NCBI RefSeq assembly: GCF_013618635.1
Contig: NZ_JABLSJ010000005.1
Location: 186,001-250,000 of the forward strand
Direction: 5' to 3'
From: Thalassobacillus sp. CUG 92003
GTDB taxonomy: Bacteria; Bacillota; Bacilli; Bacillales; Halobacillaceae
Length of the DNA: 64,000 nucleotides
The first letter of the stretch is position 1, and each line of letters opens with the position of its first letter. The notes beneath the pieces are model-generated. The model did not search any database. It was not told the DNA's origin and was given only the letters and a program-made list of their open reading frames with translations. Made by a program: the position numbers and the translations under genes. Shown piece after piece: positions 34,182 through 43,890 of the stretch.

Positions 34182-34724
34182 TTAAAATCCCAACAACCGA
34201 ATATCTTCGATTGAATCAAACGGTATTTCTTGTTGAAATGGTTTTTTAAATGTTTTCATATGAACCACTCCATCTTCATACCTGTTTATATATCCTCGAA
34301 TACTTGTATCCTCTGTTTGAACTTCGCATTTCATTTTCGGCACCCGTGCTGGTAATTGAACAAAATACTCAACTTTCTCTTCATTGCTCATATCACGGAA
34401 CCGTTGCCGTCTTTCTCTATGCTTTGACCCTTTCTCAGAATTGCCATCAGACGCTTCACTCACTGAGTCGTGGTTTTCGCTGTTCAAATCTTCATTTACC
34501 ACTTTTTCGCTATTGTCATGTTTCTCATTGCCGCGTAACCTCTGCCGCAGCTCTCGCTCAATCAGGTTCATGTCACGCTTGCCGGAATGATTGGAAACCT
34601 GGGGTGCGGGTTCACTATTCCGTGTAGAGTGATAACTTGTTTGCATAGGAACCTCGGCTTGATCAAATGTCGGTTGGTCTATATAAAGCATGGGTTTCTT
34701 GGCAAGCTTTCTTTGTTTTACCAT
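34182..34724 (-). CDS. cotO: Spore coat protein CotO
   Basis: 180 residues. N-terminus MVKQRKLAKKPMLYIDQPTF and the conserved C-terminal block KMKCEVQTEDTSIRGYINRY followed by EDGVVHM resemble B. subtilis CotO (YjbX), a coat morphogenesis protein. The middle is a long hydrophilic, low-complexity stretch, common in coat proteins. It is adjacent to fabI as in B. subtilis. The ATG at 34724 has AAAGGAGG 12 bases upstream, slightly long. Confidence 0.82.
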   Translation of the reverse strand: MVKQRKLAKKPMLYIDQPTFDQAEVPMQTSYHSTRNSEPAPQVSNHSGKRDMNLIERELRQRLRGNEKHDNSEKVVNEDLNSENHDSVSEASDGNSEKGSKHRERRQRFRDMSNEEKVEYFVQLPARVPKMKCEVQTEDTSIRGYINRYEDGVVHMKTFKKPFQQEIPFDSIEDIRLLGF

Positions 34725-34802
34725 GAGGAAGACAACCTCCTTTACAAATTCTTCATCTTTCTATATATATGTGTTTTATAGGGGTTATGTGCCCAGGCAT
34801 AA

Positions 34803-34842
34803 TAAAAACCGCCCTCAAAATTTATTTGAGAGCGGTTTTTTT
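34803..34842. terminator. Bidirectional terminator between fabI and cotO
   Basis: AAAAACCGC-CTCAAA pairs with TTTGAG-GCGGTTTTTTT around a short loop; T-tract on both strands. Confidence 0.9.
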
Positions 34843-34881
34843 AAACTTGGAACCTGAGATTAACCAGAGCTTTCCAAAATA

Positions 34882-35661
34882 TTAATAACCGATAATATTG
34901 TAACCAGAATCGACATGGATCACTTCGCCGGTGACTCCACGAGAAAGGTCGCTCATTAAATAATAAGCCGTGTCGCCAACTTCTTCTTGGGAAACCGGTC
35001 TGCGCAATGGAGCACGTTGTTCAATTTCATTAAGAATTTTGTTGAAATCTCCAACACCTTTAGCCGATAACGTCCTGATCGGACCAGCTGAGATAGCATT
35101 CACACGGATATTGTGTTTGCCTAGATCACTAGCCAAATACTTCACACTTGCATCCAGGCTGGCTTTAGCGACACCCATGACATTATAATTCTCGACAACA
35201 CGTTCTCCACCGAGATACGTCAATGTCATAATGCTCCCACCTTCACTCATTAAAGGCTGCGCAGCGCGGGAAACAGCTGTCAACGAATAAGCGCTTATAT
35301 TTTGGGCAGTCAAGAAGCCATCTCGGCTCGTATTTAAGAATTCATCTTTTAGTTCTTCACGGTTGGCGAACGCAATGCAATGGGCAAGCCCATGAATGAC
35401 GCCGACATCGTTTTTAATATTTTCAAATGTATTGATGATCGCTTCGTCATCTGTCACATCACATTCATAAAACAGGGATTCCTGGCCACCTTCCAGTGTA
35501 GCAGCTAAGTCGCGAACGGATTTTTCAAACCGTTCTGCTGCATATGTAAAAATCAACCGAGCTCCTGCGGCATGCAAAGAACGAGCAATTCCCCAGGCAA
35601 TACTGCGTTTGTTAGCCACACCCATTACAACGTACGTGCGTCCTTCTAATGAAAAATTCAT
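34882..35661 (-). CDS. fabI: Enoyl-[acyl-carrier-protein] reductase
   Basis: Last reductive step of fatty-acid elongation, NADH- or NADPH-dependent. 259 residues, SDR fold: VVMGVANKRSIAWGIA cofactor site, and the catalytic Tyr-x6-Lys in YNVMGVAKASLDA. The FabI-type SDR hallmark SAGPIRTLSAKG is present. The ATG at 35661 follows AAGGAGGGG. A FapR-type operator lies 45 bases upstream, consistent with malonyl-CoA control. Confidence 0.97.
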   Translation of the reverse strand: MNFSLEGRTYVVMGVANKRSIAWGIARSLHAAGARLIFTYAAERFEKSVRDLAATLEGGQESLFYECDVTDDEAIINTFENIKNDVGVIHGLAHCIAFANREELKDEFLNTSRDGFLTAQNISAYSLTAVSRAAQPLMSEGGSIMTLTYLGGERVVENYNVMGVAKASLDASVKYLASDLGKHNIRVNAISAGPIRTLSAKGVGDFNKILNEIEQRAPLRRPVSQEEVGDTAYYLMSDLSRGVTGEVIHVDSGYNIIGY

Positions 35662-35704
35662 GTAAATACCCCTCCTTGAGGTTAAGACGAAATTAGTATT
35701 TGTT

Positions 35705-35723
35705 ATTAGTACCTGCTGCTATT
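35705..35723. promoter_or_regulatory. FapR-type operator upstream of fabI
   Basis: ATTAGTACCTGCTGCTATT: the left half matches the FapR half-site ATTAGTACC fully and the right half matches 6 of 9. Another ATTAGTA lies 13 bases away. FapR represses fatty-acid genes until malonyl-CoA binds it. Confidence 0.6.
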
Positions 35724-35835
35724 TTAGCTTATCTAGTCCAAAAATACAATTCTCTATTGCCTCAGTAAATCCCTTGTTTTTTCATTGAATATGTTAAAAG
35801 AAAATTCAATGTGTGGGTTACCCCCATTCGATATA

Positions 35836-35872
35836 AAAGACGCTCCACAGATACTCTGTAATCTGTGGAGCG
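35836..35872 (-). terminator. Terminator of yjbQ
   Basis: GCTCCACAGAT/ATCTGTGGAGC 11-bp perfect stem followed on the minus strand by GTCTTTTAT. Confidence 0.85.
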
Positions 35873-35877
35873 GCCGT

Positions 35878-37740
35878 TTAACAATCTTCGCAGAATTCCA
35901 ATTCCATTTTCAATTCTTCTACATACTCAGCTGATCCGGTAACAATGAGGCGGTCACCAATTTCGAGTTGGGTATCTCCATGAGGTACGATTGATTCATT
36001 TCCCCTGAAAATCCGGACCATGATCACATCGCCTGTGAACGGAAATTCGCGCAGGAGCACCCCATTGAAATCAGAATTGTACATATTAATTTGATAAAGG
36101 GCACTCTCCTGTTTCGTTAAAATGTTAACGATACTAGGTGCGACAATCATGGCTTTTAACAACGCTTTTGAGGAAAGCAACACAGAAAACACATCAACTC
36201 CCAAGTCTTTCATTTCCTGATCCAGATCAGGGGACTCCACCCGGACAATGACACGTTCCACGCCCTGGGATTTGGCGAAACGCGCGATTTCAGCGTTCTT
36301 CTGTTCATCTCCAGTCGAAGCCACTAGAAGATCAACCTCATAGACGCCTACTTCCTTCATTTTTTCGACATCATATTCATCCAGTTCTTTGATATCGAAA
36401 CAAGAACGGCTGATTTTATCATCAATTTTATCCACTTTAGTATGATAGAGATGAGTTTCATACAGATTCGTATCTAATTCCCTTACCACAGGGAGTGTCA
36501 TACGATTGGAACCGATAAAGGAAACACGCTCTGTATGGTCAACGTTCTCGAATTTCCCGTAAATTTTCTTAAATACAGTAGGTGAAACGAGACAGGTTAG
36601 GACAGCAACTAGTATTAAAGCCCCTTCCATCTGGGCATCGATCATGCCCTCGCGTTCACCGATGGTTGCAGCCGCAATGACAAGCGATAAGGTAGACGTT
36701 AAGATAATTCCCGTACTGAATACTGTTCGCTTATCATACCACTTCTGTAAAATGAGCGCAGGTACGATCTTAGATAACAATAAAGCGATGAACAGCATTG
36801 GTATTAACGTTAATACCCGGGGTTCATTAAATAAATTCCATATATCAATGTCCACCCCAACCATTACAAAGAAAATAGGAATTAAAAAGCCGTAGCCGAA
36901 GCTATCTAGCCGTTTAACCATTTCCGGGTCTGGTGACAATAAAGACACAAGTGTTCCGGCAAGAAACGCACCGAGAATATTTTCGGCACCCACCGTTTCC
37001 GACAAAGCAACCAATACGATGATCAAAGTAAATACAGCGCGTGTATCTATCTGGATTGTCCCTTTGGCCATTGTTTCTAAGAAGGACTGATGACGATAAT
37101 ATTTGCCGACAAAATATAATAAAACACCGGCGGCAAACAATAAGAGGAGCAGCCACGTATTGCCTCCATCCTGCCCATATATCGAAACAAACACAGCCAA
37201 TAGGATCATCGTAGCCAAGTCAGCAATCACAGCCACTAATAAAATGGTCTGCCCGATGGTTGTTTTCATCATTTGCGCATCTTTCAACGTCGGCACCACG
37301 ACCCCAAGTGACACGGTGGAGATGATTAATGTCATTAAAAAGGCATTCTCTATAAATCCGGCGAGCACAAATAAATAGGATAAACCGAGTGATAACGCAA
37401 AAATCCCGACAAAAATAATCAGGGCGACCCAAACTGGGCTTGGGGCCCCTGTCCCTTTATTCTCTGGTTTAGCTGCCTTCTTTCTCCTGGCGAATATGGA
37501 GAAATCAATCTCAAGACCACTTAAGAACATGAGAAATATAAAGCCTAGTGTAGAGAGTGTCTCGAGCCAATTTCCTTCTTGAACAACATCAAGCCCGCTT
37601 TTTCCTAACAACAGACCGACGATAATTTCTGCTACAACGACAGGGATCATATTCAAGCGAAAACGGTGAAGCAGAATAGGGGTTATGAAGGCTGCAAGGA
37701 TGACGATAACTAACGAGGTGACCGATGCTCCATGCTCCAT
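35878..37740 (-). CDS. yjbQ: CPA2-type monovalent cation:proton antiporter with RCK domains
   Basis: 620 residues. Residues 1-385 contain about 12 hydrophobic segments of the Na+/H+ exchanger fold (LHRFRLNMIPVVVAEIIVGL at the start). About 405-520 is a TrkA-N/RCK-like nucleotide-binding region (VDLLVASTGDEQKNAEIA), and 530-612 a TrkA-C domain (GDRLIVTGSAEYVEEL). The gene order with prpE and nadF matches B. subtilis yjbQ. AAGGAGG precedes the ATG. Ion preference (K+ or Na+) is not readable; in a halophile either is relevant. Confidence 0.9.
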   Translation of the reverse strand: MEHGASVTSLVIVILAAFITPILLHRFRLNMIPVVVAEIIVGLLLGKSGLDVVQEGNWLETLSTLGFIFLMFLSGLEIDFSIFARRKKAAKPENKGTGAPSPVWVALIIFVGIFALSLGLSYLFVLAGFIENAFLMTLIISTVSLGVVVPTLKDAQMMKTTIGQTILLVAVIADLATMILLAVFVSIYGQDGGNTWLLLLLFAAGVLLYFVGKYYRHQSFLETMAKGTIQIDTRAVFTLIIVLVALSETVGAENILGAFLAGTLVSLLSPDPEMVKRLDSFGYGFLIPIFFVMVGVDIDIWNLFNEPRVLTLIPMLFIALLLSKIVPALILQKWYDKRTVFSTGIILTSTLSLVIAAATIGEREGMIDAQMEGALILVAVLTCLVSPTVFKKIYGKFENVDHTERVSFIGSNRMTLPVVRELDTNLYETHLYHTKVDKIDDKISRSCFDIKELDEYDVEKMKEVGVYEVDLLVASTGDEQKNAEIARFAKSQGVERVIVRVESPDLDQEMKDLGVDVFSVLLSSKALLKAMIVAPSIVNILTKQESALYQINMYNSDFNGVLLREFPFTGDVIMVRIFRGNESIVPHGDTQLEIGDRLIVTGSAEYVEELKMELEFCEDC

Positions 37741-37759
37741 ACAATCAACCTCCTTCCAT

Positions 37760-39124
37760 CTATATAAGTAATTTCATAAAAGCAGTTGCCAACCCAAAAT
37801 AAATCATAATGGAAATCAGGTCGTTGATGGTGGTAATAAATGGACCGGAAGCGACCGCGGGGTCAATGTTGAGTTTGTGCATAAGAAGCGGTACCAACGC
37901 GCCTGCCAGGGTAGCCACAATCAACGTAATCATAATGGAAATGCCGACTAATAGCCCTAAGAAAAAATCGTGCTGCCACAAGTAAACAATCAACGTAATA
38001 ATTACACCGCACGAAACACCTGTGATTAAGCCCGTGCTTGCTTCTCGAAAAATTAATTTCCATTTTCCCTGCTTCTCAAAGTCGCCTGTTGCGATACCTC
38101 TCACTGCAACAGCCAATGCCTGAGTACCGGTATTACCTGCCATTCCAGCAATAAGTGGAATAAAAATAGCGAGAATCGCGACTTGATCCAACGTTTCTTC
38201 AAACTGACCAATTAAGCTGGCCGTTAAACTCCCTAGAAATAATAAAATAACAAGCCAGGGTAATCTTTTTTTTGCTGACTTAAATGCATTATCATCTGGA
38301 CTGTCCACATCACTGATGGCTGCAAGTTTGGAATAATCATCGCTTGCTTCTTCTTCCATCACGTCCATAATGTCATCGACAGTTATAATCCCTAGCAGAT
38401 GATGTTGGAAATCGACTACTGGTAAGGCAAGAAAATCGTAATCACGCATCATGCGAGCTATCTCTTCCTGATCCTCCCCGACCGGAACGGAAACGACCCG
38501 ATCACTCATGACTTCAGAAATGAGCCAATCATCTTCTGCAATAATCAAATCCCGAAGTGAAATGACACCAACCAGTCGTTTATCTTCATCTGTTACATAG
38601 GTATAGTAAATCGTTTCAGCATCTGGGGCTTCTTTACGAAGATGCAGCATGGCTTCTCTTACGGTCTGGTTTTCCATTACGACAACAAACTCGGTGGTCA
38701 TGATCGAACCTGCTGTTTTCTCTTCATAATGGAGCAGATCTTTAATTTCCTCAGCTGCTTCATTATCCATGATCGTTAAGAAACTGGCGACTTTGTTCTT
38801 GTCGAGTTGGTTTAAAATATCCACGGCATCGTCCGTTGACATTTCTTCAAAAACTTGTGCTGCAAACCGTGGATCCATTTCAGTAAAGAACGGCTCAATT
38901 TCATCGTAATCGATATGCTCCATAAAGTCGGCGACTTCTTCCGGAGAGAGATACGTATATATTTGGATACGAACATCCGTTTCTTGTTCTTCAAAAATCC
39001 GAGCCTGATCATAAGGGTGCATTTCCACAAACTCGGCCCTGAACTGATCAATATGGTCGTTAAATAACGCTTGTTGAATATTTTCCCACATTTTCTGGCG
39101 TTCGTGAGCTTCTAAGTGTTCCAT
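37760..39124 (-). CDS. mgtE: Magnesium transporter MgtE
   Basis: Homodimeric Mg2+ channel in the membrane with a cytoplasmic Mg2+ sensor. 454 residues: N domain (about 20-130), CBS pair (about 140-255, MTTEFVVVMENQTVREAM and VPVGEDQEEIARMMRDYD), plug helix, then five transmembrane helices with GNTGTQALAVAVRGIA and DPAVASGPFITTINDLI, the family signatures. AGGAGGG precedes the ATG. No M-box riboswitch is seen upstream. It lies 19 bases before yjbQ and may be co-transcribed with it. Confidence 0.96.
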   Translation of the reverse strand: MEHLEAHERQKMWENIQQALFNDHIDQFRAEFVEMHPYDQARIFEEQETDVRIQIYTYLSPEEVADFMEHIDYDEIEPFFTEMDPRFAAQVFEEMSTDDAVDILNQLDKNKVASFLTIMDNEAAEEIKDLLHYEEKTAGSIMTTEFVVVMENQTVREAMLHLRKEAPDAETIYYTYVTDEDKRLVGVISLRDLIIAEDDWLISEVMSDRVVSVPVGEDQEEIARMMRDYDFLALPVVDFQHHLLGIITVDDIMDVMEEEASDDYSKLAAISDVDSPDDNAFKSAKKRLPWLVILLFLGSLTASLIGQFEETLDQVAILAIFIPLIAGMAGNTGTQALAVAVRGIATGDFEKQGKWKLIFREASTGLITGVSCGVIITLIVYLWQHDFFLGLLVGISIMITLIVATLAGALVPLLMHKLNIDPAVASGPFITTINDLISIMIYFGLATAFMKLLI

Positions 39125-39481
39125 ACATATCCCTCCTAGCTTAGGCGACAGGCGATGATTTGACCGTTATATCGTAATTGCCCTGCTTAATTTTGTCAAC
39201 GAAACAAATTTGAAATTCTTTAATTCGTACCTGACACATATACAGATCATTGCTGTACACTTACAATTGTAATCGTATTTTAACAGATGGGGAATTCGTG
39301 AGGGAACATCTATTGGGATGCCCCTGATAACATTAAAGCGTTACTCACGTGGGAATACTTCACTGAAATCCAAGGATCATTTGCAGGATCGATTCAATCC
39401 ATATGCAGAAACGAAGGGATAAGAAGCGCTTTTGCAGGAAATGCTTTCATAACGACTCATTATTCAACTGGAGGGGTTACG
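39125..39481. other. Divergent intergenic region between mgtE and prpE
   Basis: 357 bases with no supported gene. The prpE frame stays open upstream for about 45 codons but has no start with a ribosome site. No M-box core is present on the mgtE side. Promoters for both genes must lie here; none is convincing by eye. Confidence 0.4.
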
Positions 39482-40213
39482 ATGAAAATAGATGTCATTG
39501 GAGACGTGCATGGATGCTATGAAGAGCTGCTTGAATTGTTTTCTCAGCTGAACTATACCTGGTCTCAGGGAAGCCTTCTCCCCCCTTCAGACCGTGTGCC
39601 TGTATTTTTAGGAGACATCACCGACCGCGGTCCTGATTCCATCCGTACCATTCATTTAGTACACCAAATTGTCATCACTGATAAAATTGGAAGATACGTC
39701 CCGGGGAACCACTGCAATAAACTGTACCGTTATTTTCTTGGTAATCCCGTCCAAATAAAAAACGGGCTTGAAACAACTGTTGCTGAATACGAGGCCTTAT
39801 CTAAAGCGGAGCAGCAAGAGGTCAAACAAAAATTCATCGAACTCATCGAACGTTCCCCGTTGTACCTGGAACTTCCAGAAGTAAATGCCGTCATTGCCCA
39901 CGCAGGAATTCCAGAAGCATATATTGGGAAAACGGGGAAGCAAGTGACCACGTTTGTGTTATATGGAGATATTACAGGAGAAAAACATGAAGACGGGCGC
40001 CCGATCCGCAAAGATTGGGCAAAGCATTACCATGGGGACCGTTGGATTGTTTACGGTCATACCCCCGTTCTAGAGCCGCGTTTCATGCACAAGACTGTAA
40101 ACATTGACACAGGGTGCGTATTTGGAAATAAACTTACGTGTTTTCGTCTTCCTGAGCACGATCTCGTAAGCGTACGTTCTAAGCAGCCCTTCATGCAAGA
40201 TAAATTTCAATGA
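39482..40213 (+). CDS. prpE: Bis(5'-nucleosyl)-tetraphosphatase PrpE (PPP-family phosphatase)
   Basis: 243 residues of the metallophosphatase fold: GDVHG at residues 7-11, GDITDRGPDS near 43, GNH near 79, IAHAGIP near 139 and GHTP near 195 are the metal and phosphate motifs of the PPP family. B. subtilis PrpE hydrolyses Ap4A and is involved in spore germination. GGAGGGG precedes the ATG. Neighbour order yjbO-prpE-yjbQ agrees, although prpE is on the opposite strand to both here. Confidence 0.92.
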   Translation: MKIDVIGDVHGCYEELLELFSQLNYTWSQGSLLPPSDRVPVFLGDITDRGPDSIRTIHLVHQIVITDKIGRYVPGNHCNKLYRYFLGNPVQIKNGLETTVAEYEALSKAEQQEVKQKFIELIERSPLYLELPEVNAVIAHAGIPEAYIGKTGKQVTTFVLYGDITGEKHEDGRPIRKDWAKHYHGDRWIVYGHTPVLEPRFMHKTVNIDTGCVFGNKLTCFRLPEHDLVSVRSKQPFMQDKFQ

Positions 40214-40216
40214 AAG

Positions 40217-40276
40217 AGGAAATCCGACAGAGATCACAAGGTGGGTTTGTGAATCTGCCGGATTTCTATTTTTAAG
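40217..40276. terminator. Terminator between convergent prpE and yjbO
   Basis: GAAATCCG-CAGA pairs with TCTG-CGGATTTC over a 25-base loop that itself can fold (GATCACAA/TTGTGAATC), with TATTTTT on the plus side. Confidence 0.75.
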
Positions 40277-41126
40277 CCTTTATACACAAGTTCAACCTCT
40301 TATGCGTCATGGGGTGTTCAAAAGACAATGCCACACATTCAAGGGCGTGGCCACTGTGTTCCCATTCAGGCCCTCCGTATAATTCATCGCCCAGTAAAGG
40401 ATGCCCTATATGCGCCATATGAACACGAATCTGGTGGGTTCTCCCCGTTTCTAGTTCCACCTCTACGAGACAGCAATCACTCCACTCATGTCGCACCTGG
40501 TAATGTGTAACAGCTCGTTTTCCATGGTCAGCAACTTCGCGTTCAATAATAGATCCAGGCTTTCTTGCTATAGGCGCGTTAATTGTATCTGACTGTTCAG
40601 CTAACATGCCTTCTACTAACGCCTGGTAACGCCTGTTTATCGTCGCCTGCTGCTTCCTAGCTAACAACGAATGTATGTATTGGTGTTTGGCAATCAGCAT
40701 CAAACCTGATGTATCACGATCAAGCCGCGTAACGATATGCACCGTGTAAGCGAGGTTTTTCTGATTATAGTAATGGATCACCCCGTTAGCTAATGTACCG
40801 TTCGGATGATCGGCTGAGGGAACACAGGCCACGCCTTTAGGTTTATTTATAACCAATACGTCCTTATCTTCATACACAATGTCGAGGTTCATGGGTTCTG
40901 GCGCCAACCTTGGACCTCGTGGCTCAGGAGGGAATTGCACCGTCACTATATCTCCCTCCCTTAAAACAGCCCTAACCGTCACCGGTTCTTCATTAAGGGT
41001 TAAATCGCCAGAGGATTTCACTTTTTTCAATAACCCATATGAGAAGCCTTGAACAGACATGAGATACTCCCTTAAAATCATGCCGTCACATTCAGCTGTA
41101 ATACACCAATCGATTGCCAACCTCAT
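40272..41126 (-). CDS. yjbO: RluA-family pseudouridine synthase (YjbO-like)
   Basis: 284 residues. N-terminal S4-like RNA-binding segment (LSVQGFSYGLLKKVKSSGDL), then the synthase domain with the catalytic Asp in HIVTRLDRDTSGLML and the conserved TGRTHQIRVHMAHIGHPLLG. It modifies uridines in rRNA or tRNA; the target is unknown. The ATG at 41126 shares a base with the nadF stop (TAATG), so translation is coupled. Third gene of relQ-nadF-yjbO. Confidence 0.93.
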   Translation of the reverse strand: MRLAIDWCITAECDGMILREYLMSVQGFSYGLLKKVKSSGDLTLNEEPVTVRAVLREGDIVTVQFPPEPRGPRLAPEPMNLDIVYEDKDVLVINKPKGVACVPSADHPNGTLANGVIHYYNQKNLAYTVHIVTRLDRDTSGLMLIAKHQYIHSLLARKQQATINRRYQALVEGMLAEQSDTINAPIARKPGSIIEREVADHGKRAVTHYQVRHEWSDCCLVEVELETGRTHQIRVHMAHIGHPLLGDELYGGPEWEHSGHALECVALSFEHPMTHKRLNLCIKA

Positions 41127-41929
41127 TATTCACGGTCATCCGCAACAAAGGAATCGTGCACGCGTTTCCAAAAAGGGAAAGGACGAAACCTTGCAAACCG
41201 TACTTTTTGCTGGGCTACCTGACATTGGATCGATTTCACATCTTTGTACGTCCGTGTTATATGGTCCATTGTAATAAGAAAACTACGATCATAAATAGGT
41301 TTCAACAAGCATGTGTGGTGGCTAGGCAAGATTAGTGGCGAGCCGATGGTACGAAATACACGGTTGTTAATTGAAGCCATTTCAGCAATTTGTATTGATT
41401 CAAGCGAAGGATGAATAATAGCTCCACCTAAGGCTTTATTATATGCTGTGCTTCCTGAAGGCGTGGAAACACATAAACCATCCCCTCTGAATGTTTCAAA
41501 ATGCTCGCCTTTGATTTCTACATCAAATACAACCGACCCTTCCGACGTTTTTATTGTACATTCATTTAAGGCGAGATAACGATCTTCTTCCCCCTCATCC
41601 TGTGGCCAAATCGTGACCTCCAACAAAGGGTATTCCACCACCTGGAAAGGCGTCCGGGCGATTTCAATGATCAACTTCTCCAGTTCATCAGGCATCCAAT
41701 CCGCATAGAAACCTAAATGACCGGTATGGATTCCAATGAATGCCGTTTTATCAAGACGATGACTATACGTATGAAAAGCTTCCAGGAGGGTGCCATCTCC
41801 ACCTACAGATATGGAGAGGTCAGGCTCGTCTTCATCGTAGTCAAGATCAAATTCAGTGAGGTAATTTTTAATTTTGGAGCGGATATCATTTGATTTTTTG
41901 TCGCCTTTTGAAAGAATTGAAAATTTCAT
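41126..41929 (-). CDS. nadF: NAD kinase
   Basis: ATP-dependent phosphorylation of NAD to NADP. 267 residues. The signature [15 protein letters not shown] is near residue 52 and [13 protein letters not shown] near 150. The ATG at 41929 is favoured over the TTG at 41941, which touches the AAGGAG site; the protein then starts [10 protein letters not shown], as in relatives. It lies 16 bases from relQ. Also known as ppnK or yjbN. Confidence 0.95.
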   Translation of the reverse strand: MKFSILSKGDKKSNDIRSKIKNYLTEFDLDYDEDEPDLSISVGGDGTLLEAFHTYSHRLDKTAFIGIHTGHLGFYADWMPDELEKLIIEIARTPFQVVEYPLLEVTIWPQDEGEEDRYLALNECTIKTSEGSVVFDVEIKGEHFETFRGDGLCVSTPSGSTAYNKALGGAIIHPSLESIQIAEMASINNRVFRTIGSPLILPSHHTCLLKPIYDRSFLITMDHITRTYKDVKSIQCQVAQQKVRFARFRPFPFWKRVHDSFVADDRE

Positions 41930-41945
41930 GATCCTGTCCAACTCC

Positions 41946-42593
41946 TTAATCTGTCAAATTGTTTTTAGGTACTTTCTTGTTTTCTTCCTTACGATGAAAT
42001 ACTTTTTGTGCTTCCTGGATCTCATTCTTTATTTTAGACATTTCTTCATCTAATTGGAAAGCCGCTTCTGCAGCTCGCTTTAATCGAGCTTGAATTTCGC
42101 CCGGGATTTGCCCGGCATATTTATAATTAAGAGAATGTTCATTGGTTGCCCAAAAGTTCATAGCTAACGTGCGAATTTGTACTTCCGCCAATACTTTCTT
42201 CTCGCCATGTATAGTTTCAACTGGGTATTCAATAATGACATGATATGAACGATAACCACTATCTTTTTTTCTTGATATGTAGTCCTTTTCCTCAACAATA
42301 ACAAAGTCATGCCGATCCTTTATTTTGTCCACGACTAGATAGATATCATCAACAAACTGGCAAACAACACGCAGGCCAGCGATATCTTGTATTTCTTTTT
42401 CTATATTTTCAGGATTAATCCCCTTGCGACGCGCTTTTTCAATCGTACTCGACTTCGGCTTCACCCTGCCCGTCACAAATTCAATAGGAGCTTGCTCCAT
42501 CTCATATTCAAACTGCTGCCTCATCCCTTTTAATTTAACCTTTAACTCTTCAACAACTTGCGCATACGGTGCTATAAAAACATCCCAATTCAC
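41946..42593 (-). CDS. relQ: Small alarmone synthetase (ppGpp synthetase) RelQ/SasB
   Basis: 215 residues with only the RelA/SpoT synthetase domain: [50 protein letters not shown] and [20 protein letters not shown]. No hydrolase or TGS domain, so it is the tetrameric SAS1 class (YjbM in B. subtilis). The third GTG of the frame (42593) is chosen: AAAGGGTGG lies upstream at suitable spacing and the protein then starts [10 protein letters not shown] as in homologues. Confidence 0.94.
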   Translation of the reverse strand: MNWDVFIAPYAQVVEELKVKLKGMRQQFEYEMEQAPIEFVTGRVKPKSSTIEKARRKGINPENIEKEIQDIAGLRVVCQFVDDIYLVVDKIKDRHDFVIVEEKDYISRKKDSGYRSYHVIIEYPVETIHGEKKVLAEVQIRTLAMNFWATNEHSLNYKYAGQIPGEIQARLKRAAEAAFQLDEEMSKIKNEIQEAQKVFHRKEENKKVPKNNLTD

Positions 42594-42849
42594 GATCCGC
42601 ACCACCCTTTATCAACCTGCTCGCTCAACATTTATTTTTCAATGCAATTGTATCATACAGTTTAACTTTCATCATTGAAGTGGTTTTCTTCAAGGATGAT
42701 TAGTTAAACGTATCGGACTTTTACGGGCAGTGCCTTTTCCTACTGCCCGTTGAAGTGGGACCAAGTTCTACTACCACCTAGCAAACATAAATCTTTGCAT
42801 TTACCTTCATATTTCCTCATAATAATGACAGCCAAAGGAGGCAACTATA

Positions 42850-43431
42850 ATGGCACAAGAAATTGAAATTGAATTTAAAAACTTACTTACAAAAGATGAA
42901 TATCAAACACTACATCAATCATTAGAGTTTGAAAACGCCACCACTATTAAACAAACAAATTACTATTTTGAAACCGATATGCTTTCATTACGAAACCACG
43001 GCAGCGCTTTACGCATAAGGGAAAAGAACGGAAGCTGGGTATTGACGTTGAAACAGCCTCACCCTGAGGGATTATTGGAAACCCACGATGAGCTGACCGA
43101 TTCAGAAGCGCAACGATGGATTAATAGCGATCCAGTTTCAAAACCTAATGTAGAAGCGCAATTGAAACAAATCGGGCTTAGTTCTTCACAATTTCACTGT
43201 CTAGGAAATCTTACCACTATTCGAAAAGAAATAAACTACAAGAACACGACGCTCGTCCTCGACTATAGTATGTACCACCAGACTGAAGATTACGAACTAG
43301 AACTGGAATCATCCAGTAAATCTCATGGAAAAGACGTATTCTTTACGGTCCTGAACTCATTTCATATTCCTGAAAGAGTCACACCTAATAAGATAAAACG
43401 CTTCTATGATGCACGCCCACAATCAGATTAG
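42850..43431 (+). CDS. yjbK: CYTH-domain protein (YjbK-like)
   Basis: 193 residues. The ExExK motif EIEIEFK is at residues 4-10; alternating charged strands follow (ALRIREKNGSWVLTLKQP, TTIRKEINYKNTTLVLDYS, YELELESS), forming the triphosphate tunnel. The family includes triphosphatases and adenylate cyclase IV; the substrate of YjbK is not established. AAAGGAGG precedes the ATG. It is divergent from relQ and starts the run yjbK-yjbI-spxH. Confidence 0.92.
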   Translation: MAQEIEIEFKNLLTKDEYQTLHQSLEFENATTIKQTNYYFETDMLSLRNHGSALRIREKNGSWVLTLKQPHPEGLLETHDELTDSEAQRWINSDPVSKPNVEAQLKQIGLSSSQFHCLGNLTTIRKEINYKNTTLVLDYSMYHQTEDYELELESSSKSHGKDVFFTVLNSFHIPERVTPNKIKRFYDARPQSD

Positions 43432-43488
43432 TTGCCCAACTCCGCTTCCGTTGCTAAAATATATAAACAGACAGAAAGGGGAGGAACT

Positions 43489-43890
43489 ATGCCTCATGTA
43501 CCCGATACAATCTTTGAAGCGCTAGGAAAACCTAAAATTGATCAATTAGTAGAAGCTTTTTATTACCGGGTTGGTCAACATCCTGACTTAAGTCCGATCT
43601 TCCCTGAGGATTTGACTGAAACAGCTCGGAAACAAAAGCAATTTTTGACTCAATTTTTCGGAGGACCAGCCTTATATACAGAGGAACATGGCCACCCCAT
43701 GCTGCGAGCACGCCATCTCCCATTTACCATTACACCAGCGCGAAAAGATGCCTGGCTGGAATGTATGGATCAAGCTTTGGAAGAGACTGATATAGAAGAT
43801 CCTTACCGAAGCATTATTTTCAATCGACTAACCTTGACTGCGGAACATATGATGAACACACCTGAAGATGAGAAAGGAGAATCGATGTGA
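43489..43890 (+). CDS. yjbI: Group II truncated haemoglobin (YjbI)
   Basis: 133 residues. Haem-binding 2-on-2 globin with [20 protein letters not shown] followed by LPF: the proximal His is in [25 protein letters not shown] is the B-helix region. The ATG at 43489 follows GGGGAGGA; the frame opens earlier but without a ribosome site. The stop overlaps the spxH start. B. subtilis has the same yjbI-yjbH neighbourhood, suggesting a link to oxidative or nitrosative stress. Confidence 0.94.
   Translation: MPHVPDTIFEALGKPKIDQLVEAFYYRVGQHPDLSPIFPEDLTETARKQKQFLTQFFGGPALYTEEHGHPMLRARHLPFTITPARKDAWLECMDQALEETDIEDPYRSIIFNRLTLTAEHMMNTPEDEKGESM

Noticed and set aside
39345-39481. N-terminal extension of prpE by about 45 codons
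   Set aside because: The frame is open but has no start with a ribosome site, while GGAGGGG precedes the family-typical MKIDVIGDVHG start.
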